NCBI GenBank assembly: GCA_945913015.1
Contig: CAMECH010000005.1
Location: 62,001 to 126,000, forward strand
Origin: an uncultured Bacteroides sp.
Lineage (GTDB): Bacteria; Bacillota; Clostridia; Lachnospirales; Lachnospiraceae
Length of the DNA stretch: 64,000 nucleotides
Direction: 5' to 3'
Below are positions 8,143 through 17,546 of this stretch, piece by piece. The position numbers were made by a program, and so were the translations under genes. Positions within the stretch are counted from its first letter, which is position 1. Every line of letters begins with the position of its first letter. The notes beneath the pieces were generated by a model. That model had not been told where the DNA came from and made no database searches. It saw only the letters and a list, made by a program, of their open reading frames with translations.

Positions 8143-9747
8143 TTACATGCCTACTGAACGAATATCTGCCCCCTGTTTTACAAACTGGCAGAAATCATAT
8201 TTCTGATGAAGAAACATATACTGGTCTCCAAACATAATCTTGGTACCCACGTAAGCCGTTTTTGCAACCTTTATTCTTGCATTTATATCTTCGCTTATCA
8301 TGCTTCTGCATTCTTCAAGCTCATTTTTATCTTCATTTATCTGCTTTTCAAGAAGAATCATCTGGCGCATTGTCTTCTGCTGCATCTCAACCTTGTCAGG
8401 AGAAAGAGTTCCTTCCTGTTCCTGCTTTTTACGAAGCGCTGATGCAAGCTGACTCAGCTGCATTTTCTGTTTTCCGAGATTTTCCAGCTCATTTTTGAGG
8501 ACATCTATTCTCTTCTTTATTGTAGGGTCAACTCCGACTCCGACAACTGTGGCAGTTCCCATCTCATTACCAATTGTTTTACAGTCAATCAGAACTCTTG
8601 ATTTAACATCGCCGCCGACAATAAGTCCGTTACGTCCCTGTACAATAATCGAGCCCTTTGCCACAACCTTGCTGTGCAGAATCGAGTCGGTCTCAACAGA
8701 ACCGCCCGCAGACACCATATTGGCACTCTCAATGAATTTGGAAACAATATTGCCGCCTGCTGTAAGCACAGCGCGTCCACCGCCCTGCACACCACGCACA
8801 AGCGTAATATTACCTCCGGCATTAAGAGTTGCACCTTCAACAAGACCGCTTACATCAATATCTCCTACTGCCTTTACAGAGAATCCCGTAAGGACATTGC
8901 CCTTAATCAGGACACTGCCCTCATAGTAAATGTCTCCCGTAGAGTTATCAACATTAACAAGTTCAAGAACATTTGATACAAATATTTTATCGTTTTCAAG
9001 CGTAACATGTCCGCTGACATCAGAAATAAGATGTCTTCCGTCATCAGAGACATGCATATTATGCCCATATGAGAAAATAGCCCTTTTTACCTTCTTTGGA
9101 AGCACGGTATTGCCGATGACATCATATCCCGGCGTACCCAGGTCTTCAGGAAAAAGCTCTGCAACCTCGTCTCCCTCTTTTACATGATTTACATTGTCGA
9201 GAGCATGAAAATCAACCGTACCATCTTCATTCATCTTTGGCTTTGTAGATATGGTGGTGTTAAATTTGTAATCAATTCTTCCGTCATACCCTTCTACCGG
9301 CGCAAGCCCGCGTGCTACAGTATATGGCACAAAATACTCTTTGTCCGCAAGAAATTTCTTAATTGCTTCATCATCTACGCCTCGTCTTACTCCAAGCTTT
9401 GCAAGGTCACTCTGTATTTCTTCAAGACAGAGTTCTCCGGCACCTTCAAACGGCGGATAAAATATCGCTTCCACGCGCATTTTATCCGGTGCAATTTTGT
9501 AATTTGCAAATTCATTGTTAGGCAGAGGTGCTTCCGGACAAATCTGAACAGTAACTTCCCTTGTCGCACCTGTCATAAATGCCTGATTAACCTTGATTAC
9601 ATCAATATAATCGGCAAACCCCTTTTTCTCTGCATATTCTATCAAATCATCAATTTTTGCTGCTCTTTTGCCATTCTGTGGAGGATATACTGTAAGAATA
9701 AGGCCTTCTTCTTTTGATGCCAGTTTAAAATATCCGTTTTCACTCAT
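8143..9747 (-). CDS. FapA / DUF342-family beta-helix protein
   Basis: 534 residues. The N-terminal third contains the FapA domain. Residues about 190-400 show short repeated G-rich beta strands (GDIYYEGSVLIKGNV, VKAVGDIDVSGLVEGA, AGGNITLVRGVQGGG) typical of the DUF342 right-handed beta-helix, and a coiled coil covers about 405-480. No signal peptide is seen. Vibrio FapA affects flagellar or polar targeting of EIIA-Glc, and Firmicutes homologues sit in motility operons, as here just after the sigma factor. The exact role is unknown. It resembles bactofilin in strand architecture. Confidence 0.8.
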   Translation of the reverse strand: MSENGYFKLASKEEGLILTVYPPQNGKRAAKIDDLIEYAEKKGFADYIDVIKVNQAFMTGATREVTVQICPEAPLPNNEFANYKIAPDKMRVEAIFYPPFEGAGELCLEEIQSDLAKLGVRRGVDDEAIKKFLADKEYFVPYTVARGLAPVEGYDGRIDYKFNTTISTKPKMNEDGTVDFHALDNVNHVKEGDEVAELFPEDLGTPGYDVIGNTVLPKKVKRAIFSYGHNMHVSDDGRHLISDVSGHVTLENDKIFVSNVLELVNVDNSTGDIYYEGSVLIKGNVLTGFSVKAVGDIDVSGLVEGATLNAGGNITLVRGVQGGGRAVLTAGGNIVSKFIESANMVSAGGSVETDSILHSKVVAKGSIIVQGRNGLIVGGDVKSRVLIDCKTIGNEMGTATVVGVGVDPTIKKRIDVLKNELENLGKQKMQLSQLASALRKKQEQEGTLSPDKVEMQQKTMRQMILLEKQINEDKNELEECRSMISEDINARIKVAKTAYVGTKIMFGDQYMFLHQKYDFCQFVKQGADIRSVGM

Positions 9748-9776
9748 GCCTATCTCGCACCTTTCCTACGCCCTTG

Positions 9777-10541
9777 TTATGTAAGTAGATTTAAATACGG
9801 GCCTAATTTTGTTTTCATTTTAAGCAACGCCTTCGTATGTAGCTGTGACACTCTCGATTCCGAAACCTCCAAAACAAGACTTATCTCTTTCAGAGTCATT
9901 TCTTCATAGTAGTAAAGAGTTACCACACTTCTCTCTTTCTCTGTAAGAAGTGATATTGCTTCCACAATCATTTTCTTGAGCTCTTCTTTTTCAACTACTT
10001 CTTCAGGCTGTTCAAATCTTGGATTTCCGATAGAATCCATCTTGCCCTCGTTGCCGGCAGTTTCTGTATATTCGTCCAACGAAACAAGATTTGTAGCCTT
10101 CGTCTGCCCCTGCCAGTCATTGTACTCGTCAAGCGTTATTCCAAGCTCCTGTGCAAGTTCTTCATCAGTAGCCATTCTTCCTTTCTCAGCCTCTATTTTG
10201 GACATTGCAGCATCAATTTTCTTCTGCTTCTGTCTGAGAGACCTCGGAATCCAATCCATCTTTCTTATCTGATCAAGAATTGCTCCCCTTATTCTAAGGC
10301 TGGCATATGTCTCAAATTTCACATTCTTGTTATAATCAAATTTATCGATGGCGTCTATAAGCCCAAACACACCGTATCCGCACAAATCATCATATTCCAC
10401 ATTGTATCCCAGATACATGCTAAGACGGCCTGCGACAAGTTTGACAAGCTGCGAATATTCAATTATTAACTGGTCGCGAAGTGTACTTTTTCTGGTTTTA
10501 CTGTATTCCTGCCACAGCTTCGCTCTTGCTGCCTCATCCAT
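9777..10541 (-). CDS. sigD: Motility RNA polymerase sigma factor (sigma-28 / SigD)
   Basis: Directs RNA polymerase to late flagellar and chemotaxis promoters. Region 2 is seen in YDDLCGYGVFGLIDAIDKFD and FETYASLRIRGAILDQIRKM, region 3 in the RMATDEELAQELGI segment, and region 4 in LTEKERSVVTLYYYEEMTL and LVLEVSESRVSQLHTKAL. Length 254 is normal for FliA/WhiG/SigD. A GTG at 10556 is possible, but the ATG at 10541 has a GGGATGG site at the right distance. The anti-sigma factor gene flgM is not in the window. Confidence 0.95.
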   Translation of the reverse strand: MDEAARAKLWQEYSKTRKSTLRDQLIIEYSQLVKLVAGRLSMYLGYNVEYDDLCGYGVFGLIDAIDKFDYNKNVKFETYASLRIRGAILDQIRKMDWIPRSLRQKQKKIDAAMSKIEAEKGRMATDEELAQELGITLDEYNDWQGQTKATNLVSLDEYTETAGNEGKMDSIGNPRFEQPEEVVEKEELKKMIVEAISLLTEKERSVVTLYYYEEMTLKEISLVLEVSESRVSQLHTKALLKMKTKLGPYLNLLT

Positions 10542-10562
10542 TAGATACCATCCCACTTTTTA

Positions 10563-10865
10563 TTAATTATTTATTGATTGCTCGCTGTCATCTTCCGGCG
10601 ACTCAGCCTGCTCTCCTTCTTCAGGCTGTTCGGCGTTTTCGTTGTCTTCTTCCGGTTTTTCTTCGTCCTCTTTGTCAGTTTCCTCTACAAAATGCATAAG
10701 AAGTGCGCGGATACTCAAACCTATTATATAAAAAACAGACATTACAAGAATGAGCACCCACAGCATTTTATTGAGCGGGTATCTGTAAATTATTGTAATT
10801 ACGCATGTAATAAAGCCCGCCAGAAGTGTAATAAAAGCAGGAAGATTTCTCCATTTCAGTTTCAT
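10563..10865 (-). CDS. Small two-helix membrane protein with acidic tail
   Basis: 100 residues of unknown function. Two membrane helices (about 10-28 and 33-55) are followed by a very acidic tail rich in Glu, Asp and Pro. The start overlaps the cheD stop by four bases, so translation is probably coupled. It lies between cheD and the motility sigma gene, a place where small uncharacterised genes are often found in clostridial fla/che operons. Confidence 0.7.
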   Translation of the reverse strand: MKLKWRNLPAFITLLAGFITCVITIIYRYPLNKMLWVLILVMSVFYIIGLSIRALLMHFVEETDKEDEEKPEEDNENAEQPEEGEQAESPEDDSEQSINN

Positions 10866-11347
10866 ATTACCTTTATCCCTTTACCAACGGATTTAATTTT
10901 ATATTCACCTGTCTCAGAGTAAAATTCAACAGTGCGTCCGTAATTCAATCCGGTATCTTCTGCAAGAAGCCTTATATGCCTTTTTGAAAGCTCATTTTTG
11001 GCAGCTTCGGAATTACGTTGCCCTACACACAGCATTTCCGACATTCCTGCTGTTGAAAACATCTGTGCACCGCCTGCTATTTTTGCTACAAGTCTTCCGG
11101 AATTAGCCCCCATTGAAATCATTAATGATATTAAATCTTCTATTCCGGTATCTGCAAATTTTGCCCTGTTACTGTTATTTCTTATCTGAGTACTGTCCGG
11201 CAACATAAAATGCAAGAGTCCGCTCACCTTGGTTACCGGGTCATAAAGCGCAACGCCTATACATGAGCCAAGCCCAAGTGTGGTTAGTGCATCCGGGTAT
11301 TTGCATGCCTTAAGGTCACCCATTCCCACTTTAATCATTTCTCCCAT
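10862..11347 (-). CDS. cheD: Chemoreceptor glutamine deamidase CheD
   Basis: Deamidates glutamines on chemoreceptors and, in the Bacillus scheme, binds CheC to complete an adaptation feedback. The catalytic Cys is in LGLGSCIGVALYD and the catalytic His in SGLLHFMLPDS. Length about 160 fits the family. The start is uncertain: ATGs at 11365, 11347 and 11338 are in frame and none has an ideal ribosome site; the family usually begins just before IKVGMGDLK. It directly follows cheC and overlaps the next small gene. Confidence 0.93.
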   Translation of the reverse strand: MGEMIKVGMGDLKACKYPDALTTLGLGSCIGVALYDPVTKVSGLLHFMLPDSTQIRNNSNRAKFADTGIEDLISLMISMGANSGRLVAKIAGGAQMFSTAGMSEMLCVGQRNSEAAKNELSKRHIRLLAEDTGLNYGRTVEFYSETGEYKIKSVGKGIKVI

Positions 11348-11401
11348 AGTTACACAAAACCTCATCAGAACATATTGTTACAGGATACTTAAACTCTCAG
11401 A

Positions 11402-12022
11402 TTATAACCCAAGAGCACCCAGAATCTTATCGTAAGAATCAAGTTCAGGTATCATAAGGAAGTATCCGTTAATACAATCCTGTTCACCAAATTGTGACTG
11501 AATAAACAAAAGCTTGTCACCAAATTTACCAAACTCCGCTGCCGGAACGCTGAGCAGCGCACCAACCATATCAATTGTAAGGCTTGGTGTTGACGCACCT
11601 ATAACCAGATTAGTCAGCGTTGATATTGCTGTAATGTATGAACCGGCAATTATGTTACCGATTTCACAGAGTGCCGACTGTTCCATCTCTCCAAACTCAA
11701 GTGTCTCACTGGCTTCTTCCTGTTTGCACATAAGCATATTAACTAGTCTGTGTGCCGACTTTAAATCGAAAATGAACATCATCATTCCTGTTATTTCTTC
11801 ATCCATTCCGAGTAATATGCCTACTACTGTCTGGTCTTCCGCGCCGATAAAATCCGAAATCTGTGAAAACGGCACAAGTGCAACCTTCGGAACCGACATA
11901 TCAACTTTAATATTCAGCATTGTTGAAAGTGCCGTTGTTGCATTACCCGCACCAATATTTCCGATTTCTTTGAGGACATCATACTGCATTTCATCTAATT
12001 CATTAAGATTAATTTTGCCCAA
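11402..12022 (-). CDS. cheC: CheY-P phosphatase CheC
   Basis: Removes phosphate from CheY-P and is stimulated by CheD. Two active-site repeats are visible: LKEIGNIGAGNATTALS near residues 19-35 and LCEIGNIIAGSYITAIS near 115-131. Both keep the E-x(2)-N signature. Length 206 is typical. It lies between cheW and cheD, as in Bacillus subtilis. Confidence 0.95.
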   Translation of the reverse strand: MGKINLNELDEMQYDVLKEIGNIGAGNATTALSTMLNIKVDMSVPKVALVPFSQISDFIGAEDQTVVGILLGMDEEITGMMMFIFDLKSAHRLVNMLMCKQEEASETLEFGEMEQSALCEIGNIIAGSYITAISTLTNLVIGASTPSLTIDMVGALLSVPAAEFGKFGDKLLFIQSQFGEQDCINGYFLMIPELDSYDKILGALGL

Positions 12023-12054
12023 AGTGCATCACCGTCCTTACAAAAATGTATAAA

Positions 12055-12525
12055 TTAATTTTCTTTTTCAGCAATAAGACTTACAATATCAAGAAGTGAT
12101 ACAAGTTCACCTTTACTCTTGCCTATTCCGCAAATGTATCCGTTAGCGTCATCACTCTTTTCATGAGATACCTTCTCAACATCTTCCTCCTGAAGAGTAA
12201 TTACCTCATTAACCTGGTCTACAATTATTCCTATTGTTGCATTTTCAACCTTGATAATTATAATTCTTGTTTTATCGGTGTACTCATCAGCCTCAAGACC
12301 GAGTTTTATTCTTATGCTCATTACAGGAATAATCTCGCCGCGCAGATTAATTACACCCTTGTAATACTTCTGTGTCTTAGGGACACGTGTAATTCTCTGA
12401 TTTTTCACAATATTATCAATATACTGGATATTAATTCCATACTGCTCATTGCCTATCTTAACAACTATGTACTGTACGGCTGTTTCTCCTGCCTCATTAT
12501 TGTCAATAACCTTTAATTCGCCCAT
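12055..12525 (-). CDS. cheW: Chemotaxis coupling protein CheW
   Basis: Adaptor that links chemoreceptors to CheA. A single CheW-like beta-barrel domain fills 156 residues: QYIVVKIGNEQYGINI, RITRVPKTQKYYKGVINLRG and the conserved GEIIPVMSIR segment. The ATG at 12525 follows GGAGGAAATA; the earlier in-frame ATG at 12537 overlaps that ribosome site and is unlikely. It is 75 bases after cheA. Confidence 0.95.
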   Translation of the reverse strand: MGELKVIDNNEAGETAVQYIVVKIGNEQYGINIQYIDNIVKNQRITRVPKTQKYYKGVINLRGEIIPVMSIRIKLGLEADEYTDKTRIIIIKVENATIGIIVDQVNEVITLQEEDVEKVSHEKSDDANGYICGIGKSKGELVSLLDIVSLIAEKEN

Positions 12526-12600
12526 TATTTCCTCCATTCCAAAGCATTAATGCTTTATCTCATTCATGTGGCATATCAGAAGCTTGTCTCAGCGAATCAT

Positions 12601-14673
12601 TTATACCAGTGTATTCGCATCAATGATAAGTGCAACTGAACCATCGCCAAGTATTGTCGCACCACTTATCATCTTATTGATATTGATGTACTTGCCAAGC
12701 GATTTAATAACAATTTCAAGCTGTCCGATAAGGCTGTCAACAACAAGACCTGCCTGCTTATCGCCTTTGCTTACAATAACTACCGTAATATTATCTGTTT
12801 CTTCAGGCTCACCCGGAACATCAAGGACATCTCTCAGGCGTACAAGCGGAATAACCGTGCCTCTGAGTGTGATAACTTCCTTAGCGTGAACATATTTTAT
12901 TTCACTTACCGGAATATCTTCTATCGTCTGGATTGAATCAAGTGAAATAGCATACTTTTCATCACCGAGACGAACCATAAGTGCCTGAATAATAGCAAGT
13001 GTAAGCGGAAGATGAATAATAAATGTACTGCCCGCTCCATATGTTGTCTTAACCTCAACAGCACCGCCTAGAGCCTCTATCTTTGACTTAACAACATCAA
13101 GTCCTACTCCTCGTCCTGATACATCCGAAATCTTATCAGCCGTTGAGAAGCTTGGTCTGAACAACAGTTCAACGATTTCCTTCTCTGACATTAATGCAGC
13201 CTGTTCCTCGGTTATGGCACCCTTCTCAATGGCCTTTCTCTTAACCTTCTCTACATCAATACCATTACCGTCATCGCCTACTTCAATAACTACATTATTG
13301 CCATCCTGATATGCATTAAGGAAAATGGAACCAACTTCCGGTTTACCTCTCTCAGCACGTACTTCTGCGCTTTCAAGACCATGGTCGGCAGAATTACGAA
13401 GCAGATGCATAAGAGGATCTCCGATTTCGTCAATTACAGTACGGTCAAGCTCTGTTTCCTCACCTGTCATGTAAAGTTCCATCTTCTTATCAAGCTTCTT
13501 TGAAAGGTCGCGAATCATTCTAGGGAATTTACTTACAACGCTTTCAATAGGCATCATACGAACCTTCATGACTGACTCATGCAGATTGGTCGTAACTCTT
13601 TCAAGATATTCAATCTGTTCATGGAAACTCTGGCTTCCTGAACTTCCTTCCTCTGAAGAACTTGCTGAAACAAGACCGTTCTTTGCAATAATAAGCTCGC
13701 TTACAAGATTCATAAGAACATCAAGCTTTTCTATATCGACACGAACAGAACGTCCAACTGGCTTAACTGCCGGTTTAGCGGCTGCCGGTGCCTTCTTGCT
13801 CTCAGCAGGCTGTTTCTTTTCAACAGCCGTTGTTTCTTCTGATTTAACTTCTTCCTTAACCGTCTCAACAACAGCCGGTTCTTCGCTTGCAAACGGAGTT
13901 GTAATCTCGGTTATCTGAACATCTTTAATTTCCGAAACATTTTTGATTATATTTACAATCTTGCCTGACTCCTCTTCAGATACGATAACTATACTGAAGT
14001 CAAAGTCAAACTTCTCATCTTCTATATCCTGAACTGACGGTTCAGACTTAATAACATCTCCGTGTCCCTCAAGGTTCTTGAATACAAGAAATGCTCTCGC
14101 AGCTTTAAGAATACATGTTGTATCAACAAATACATGCACAATATATGCATGCATATTCTTCTTGAGTGCCTCATTGATTGCATTTTTCTCAAAATCTGCC
14201 AATGCAACATCATTAGATTTCTCCTCATCAGCCGGAGCTTCTGAAGGCTCACTTTTCTGCTCCTGCGGTGCCGGTCCTGATGTCTTGCCTTCACTTGCAA
14301 GGAAATCGTTCAGTTCTTTTATAATCGGTTCGTTGTCATCCGTTCCCTCATCCTGATTGTTGCGGATATTATCAACATATGTCTCCAACGCATCAAGGCA
14401 ACGGAATAATACGTCAACGAGGTTACCGTTAACCTTCATCTTGTCATTGCGGATTTCAGAAAATACATTTTCCATGTTATGCGTAAGATTCTGCATTCTC
14501 TTATATCCCATTGTTCCTGCCATACCCTTAAGGGAATGTGCTGCACGGAAAATCTCATTGATTGTATCTTTATTTTCCGGCTCCTTTTCCAAAACCATGA
14601 GCTCATCACTCAATGTCTGTAAATGTTCATTTGATTCGTCAATAAAAATCTCAAGATATTGGCTTACGTCCAT
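12601..14673 (-). CDS. cheA: Chemotaxis histidine kinase CheA
   Basis: Receptor-controlled kinase that phosphorylates CheY and CheB. P1 HPt domain at about 1-105, with the phospho-accepting His at residue 46 in RAAHSLKGMAG; a CheY-binding P2 region near 170-255; an Ala/Pro/Lys linker; P3 dimerisation near 300-370; the P4 ATPase with the LMHLLRNSADHGLE N-box and GDDGNGIDVEKV; and the P5 CheW-like domain at about 560-690. Length 690 is normal. It follows cheB by one base and precedes cheW. Confidence 0.97.
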   Translation of the reverse strand: MDVSQYLEIFIDESNEHLQTLSDELMVLEKEPENKDTINEIFRAAHSLKGMAGTMGYKRMQNLTHNMENVFSEIRNDKMKVNGNLVDVLFRCLDALETYVDNIRNNQDEGTDDNEPIIKELNDFLASEGKTSGPAPQEQKSEPSEAPADEEKSNDVALADFEKNAINEALKKNMHAYIVHVFVDTTCILKAARAFLVFKNLEGHGDVIKSEPSVQDIEDEKFDFDFSIVIVSEEESGKIVNIIKNVSEIKDVQITEITTPFASEEPAVVETVKEEVKSEETTAVEKKQPAESKKAPAAAKPAVKPVGRSVRVDIEKLDVLMNLVSELIIAKNGLVSASSSEEGSSGSQSFHEQIEYLERVTTNLHESVMKVRMMPIESVVSKFPRMIRDLSKKLDKKMELYMTGEETELDRTVIDEIGDPLMHLLRNSADHGLESAEVRAERGKPEVGSIFLNAYQDGNNVVIEVGDDGNGIDVEKVKRKAIEKGAITEEQAALMSEKEIVELLFRPSFSTADKISDVSGRGVGLDVVKSKIEALGGAVEVKTTYGAGSTFIIHLPLTLAIIQALMVRLGDEKYAISLDSIQTIEDIPVSEIKYVHAKEVITLRGTVIPLVRLRDVLDVPGEPEETDNITVVIVSKGDKQAGLVVDSLIGQLEIVIKSLGKYININKMISGATILGDGSVALIIDANTLV

Positions 14674-14674
14674 T

Positions 14675-15850
14675 TTACAATACCCCCACGTTTTTTGTTA
14701 TAGCCTCGGCTATTTCATTAAGCGGCACCACAACATCTACAAGTCCTGCCTGTGCCAGAGCTTTCGGCATCCCATAAACCACACATGACTGTTCATCCTG
14801 ACCTATGACATGTATAGGTTTATTTGATTGCTTAAGTCCCTTGATACCATTGGTTCCATCTGCTCCCATGCCTGTAAGGACAACACATGTAATCTCATCA
14901 TAGTTGCAGTTTTTAAGTGAATCATACATTAAATTGGCACATGGTCTTAATCCGTCAACAGGGTCTTCGTTAGTAATATGTATAACGTAGTCAGACCCCT
15001 TTGGTGCAACCTTCATGTGCGTTCCGCCGGGCGCTATATACACCCAGCCCTTGCGGATTATATCGCCTTCTTCTGCCTCCTTAACCGTCACTTTACTCAG
15101 CTCGTCAAGCCGCTGGGCAAGAGACTTTGTAAATCCCTTTGGCATATGCTGTACAAGCACGACTCCTGCATCAAGCTCCTTCGGAAGATACGGAATTACC
15201 TGTTGCAGTGACTTAGGGCCTCCTGTTGAACAGGCAAGTGCAACAATCTTTTTCTTGCCCTGCTTCACATTCTTAAGTCCATCTGTAGTCACCATCTTTA
15301 CCGGTGCTGTCTGTCCTGATGCTGCTGTACTTCGTTCCCTTACAGACCTTAATGCCGCTGAATTATTCAATGTACGTGCTACTTCGGCTGCGACATCCGC
15401 AGTATATCTGGTCTTCTGACCGACAAGTCTTTCATTGTAGCTGTGCCTGCTGGTAGCCGCATCAAGCATATCATGTATACGGTTTTTAAATTCTTCACTC
15501 TTAGTCTCCAGATAATTCTCCGGTTTTGTGATGAAATCAAATGCACCGTACTCGAGTGCCTGAATAGTTTCCTTTGCGCCTTCCTTTGCAACCGTACTTA
15601 CTACAATTACAGTCTGTTCAATGTGGTTCTTCTGAAGTTCCTTAAGAAGTTCCAGACCATTCATTCTTGGCATGTTAATATCCATAATAACCGCACTGTA
15701 ATACCTCGGATTGGATACAATCTTCTCAAAGCCTTCAACACCATCTTTAGCTACTGCCGCAACCTCATATTCACTGTTCGAATTTATTATATCAGATATC
15801 ACCCTTCTCATGAGTGCAGAGTCATCAACTAATAATATTTTTTTCTTCAT
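14675..15850 (-). CDS. cheB: Chemotaxis response regulator protein-glutamate methylesterase CheB
   Basis: Demethylates chemoreceptors after phosphorylation by CheA. The receiver domain (about 1-120) has acidic residues D9 and D10 and the phospho-acceptor D57 in VIMDINMPRMNG. The methylesterase domain (about 200-391) shows ACSTGGPKSLQ with the catalytic Ser, LVQHMPKGFT with the His, and LTGMGADGTNGIKGLK with the Asp. Length 391. Its partner methyltransferase CheR is not encoded in this window. Confidence 0.97.
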   Translation of the reverse strand: MKKKILLVDDSALMRRVISDIINSNSEYEVAAVAKDGVEGFEKIVSNPRYYSAVIMDINMPRMNGLELLKELQKNHIEQTVIVVSTVAKEGAKETIQALEYGAFDFITKPENYLETKSEEFKNRIHDMLDAATSRHSYNERLVGQKTRYTADVAAEVARTLNNSAALRSVRERSTAASGQTAPVKMVTTDGLKNVKQGKKKIVALACSTGGPKSLQQVIPYLPKELDAGVVLVQHMPKGFTKSLAQRLDELSKVTVKEAEEGDIIRKGWVYIAPGGTHMKVAPKGSDYVIHITNEDPVDGLRPCANLMYDSLKNCNYDEITCVVLTGMGADGTNGIKGLKQSNKPIHVIGQDEQSCVVYGMPKALAQAGLVDVVVPLNEIAEAITKNVGVL

Positions 15851-15855
15851 TGAAC

Positions 15856-16596
15856 TTAACCTCTTGACTTTTGCTGTATTCTACGCTGTTCCTGAAAGAT
15901 ATATTTAATAATGGTTTCCTTTCTTTCTTTTGATAGTGCTTTAAACTGTACTCTTGTTTCATAAATACTGCGGTTATTCTCCGTCAGATATGACGCAATA
16001 ACCTTACCCAGAATTTCAAGTGTCTGCTTTTTATCATTACAGCAGATATCGAATGTAATTTTAACCCATTCGTCCTTGTCATAATGCGTCGTTGCACGCA
16101 TTCTTAATCCGCCTCCGCTCAGGTCAATAATTTTTCCCGTGCTACTTTCCCGTGCGTTATCCGTAAGGGCGTCCTTCCACTCATGTGTGCGCTCATATGC
16201 TATTGCCTGCCATTCATTAATTATCTGAACAGCCGCTGCAATATCACACGGCATCCTGTAAAACTCCCTTCGCTGCACCCTCCTTAATTCGCCCGTCACA
16301 AGCAAATCCATCACATAAATATTGGCCTCTTTGGAGCGCCCCGCTACTTTGCAGGTACTTTCTATGATATTACCGCCAACCGAAAAATAAATATCATACT
16401 CTTCCCCGATTGACAGCGGCACGACATGTCCCTCAAATATCGGCATTGAGGCTTTAACCACTGTACCTTCCTCTGCATCGCTGATATCGAGCACTTTACT
16501 GTAATATGTACGGATTCCTTCAGCATTTTCCCTATTCCGTGAATTTCGTTTTTTGAGCTCTATCTTTGCTCCTAAAGTAATCTCATTTTTTGGCAT
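15856..16596 (-). CDS. PilZ-domain flagellar brake-type protein (YcgR/YpfA family)
   Basis: Likely c-di-GMP receptor acting on the flagellar motor. N-terminal YcgR-type domain (about 1-100), then a PilZ domain with the c-di-GMP signature: VQRREFYRMPC (RxxxR) and later IIDLSGGGLRM (D-x-S-x-x-G). Length 246 matches Bacillus YpfA (MotI/DgrA)-type proteins. It lies between flhG and cheB, so ligand-dependent control of rotation is a fair inference. Confidence 0.85.
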   Translation of the reverse strand: MPKNEITLGAKIELKKRNSRNRENAEGIRTYYSKVLDISDAEEGTVVKASMPIFEGHVVPLSIGEEYDIYFSVGGNIIESTCKVAGRSKEANIYVMDLLVTGELRRVQRREFYRMPCDIAAAVQIINEWQAIAYERTHEWKDALTDNARESSTGKIIDLSGGGLRMRATTHYDKDEWVKITFDICCNDKKQTLEILGKVIASYLTENNRSIYETRVQFKALSKERKETIIKYIFQEQRRIQQKSRG

Positions 16597-16626
16597 CAGA
16601 ACACTCCTGTATACAGTATTAATATA

Positions 16627-17505
16627 TCACATATTCTTTGCAAATACATTTCTAAGGAAATTACGTATTCCGTTTTTCCTGATAAATACCGGATCCTGAT
16701 TTGTTTCAAGAGCCTGCGCAATATTATAAAAATTGCGTGCCGACTCTGATTCCGGATACATTATTGAAACCGGTTTCTGCTTCATGACTGCTTTTGAAAT
16801 TGTATTATCCTGAGGTACAATTCCCAAGAATTCAACATCCATCTTCAGGAACTGCTTTATAACCATACTGAGCTTCTCATAAAGAGAACGGCCCTCTTCC
16901 GGTCCCGAAACCTTATTGGCAATCACTCTGATTCTTGTATTCTGTGCATCAAAGCCTTCATACATGGTAAGTCCTTTAAGCAGCGCATATGAGTCTGTGA
17001 TTGATGTAGGTTCAGGTGTTGTTATTATTACGATTTCAGGGGCAGCCACCAGAAATTCCATTACACTCGATGACATTCCCGCTCCCGTATCGATTATGAC
17101 AACATCCGCAAGCTCCTCAAGTTCGGAAAGCTTGCTTACAAGCCTCTTTATCTGCTCCCTGTCAAGATTGGAAAGCTTTGCTATTCCTGAGCCACCGGAT
17201 ATAAACTGTACTCCTTCCGGTCCATCAAGAATTATCTCCTTAAGCTCCTTTCCGCGGAACATAAGGTCGCTTAAATTCGCTTTAGGGATAATTCCCAGCA
17301 TAACCTCAATATTGGCAAGTCCGAAATCTGCATCCAGAATTATTACCTTTTTGCCCATTCGTGCAAGCTGAATCGCAATATTTATTGAGAAGCTCGACTT
17401 GCCGACACCGCCCTTGCCGCTTGTAACAGCAATAACACGGGCATTATCTACATTTTTTTGGTTTTGTTTTTTTATAATGTTGCGTAAATTTTCTGCCTGG
17501 TCCAT
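16627..17505 (-). CDS. flhG: Flagellar number regulator FlhG (MinD-like ATPase)
   Basis: MinD/ParA-type ATPase that works with FlhF to set flagellar number and place. The deviant Walker A is VTSGKGGVGKSSFSINIA; ILDADFGLANIEVMLG and VVIIDTGAGMSSSVMEF are also seen. The N-terminus (about residues 1-20) fits the FlhF-activating motif region. The ATG at 17505 has GGGAGG four bases upstream and beats the earlier ATG at 17517. It directly follows flhF. Confidence 0.93.
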   Translation of the reverse strand: MDQAENLRNIIKKQNQKNVDNARVIAVTSGKGGVGKSSFSINIAIQLARMGKKVIILDADFGLANIEVMLGIIPKANLSDLMFRGKELKEIILDGPEGVQFISGGSGIAKLSNLDREQIKRLVSKLSELEELADVVIIDTGAGMSSSVMEFLVAAPEIVIITTPEPTSITDSYALLKGLTMYEGFDAQNTRIRVIANKVSGPEEGRSLYEKLSMVIKQFLKMDVEFLGIVPQDNTISKAVMKQKPVSIMYPESESARNFYNIAQALETNQDPVFIRKNGIRNFLRNVFAKNM

Positions 17506-17546
17506 GCGGCCTCCCATAGTAAATTTAAAAATAATTGTATCTGATT

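Noticed and set aside
9184-9717. 177-codon plus-strand open frame
   Set aside because: Antisense to the FapA-like gene, basic and Cys/Ile/Phe-rich with no domain pattern.
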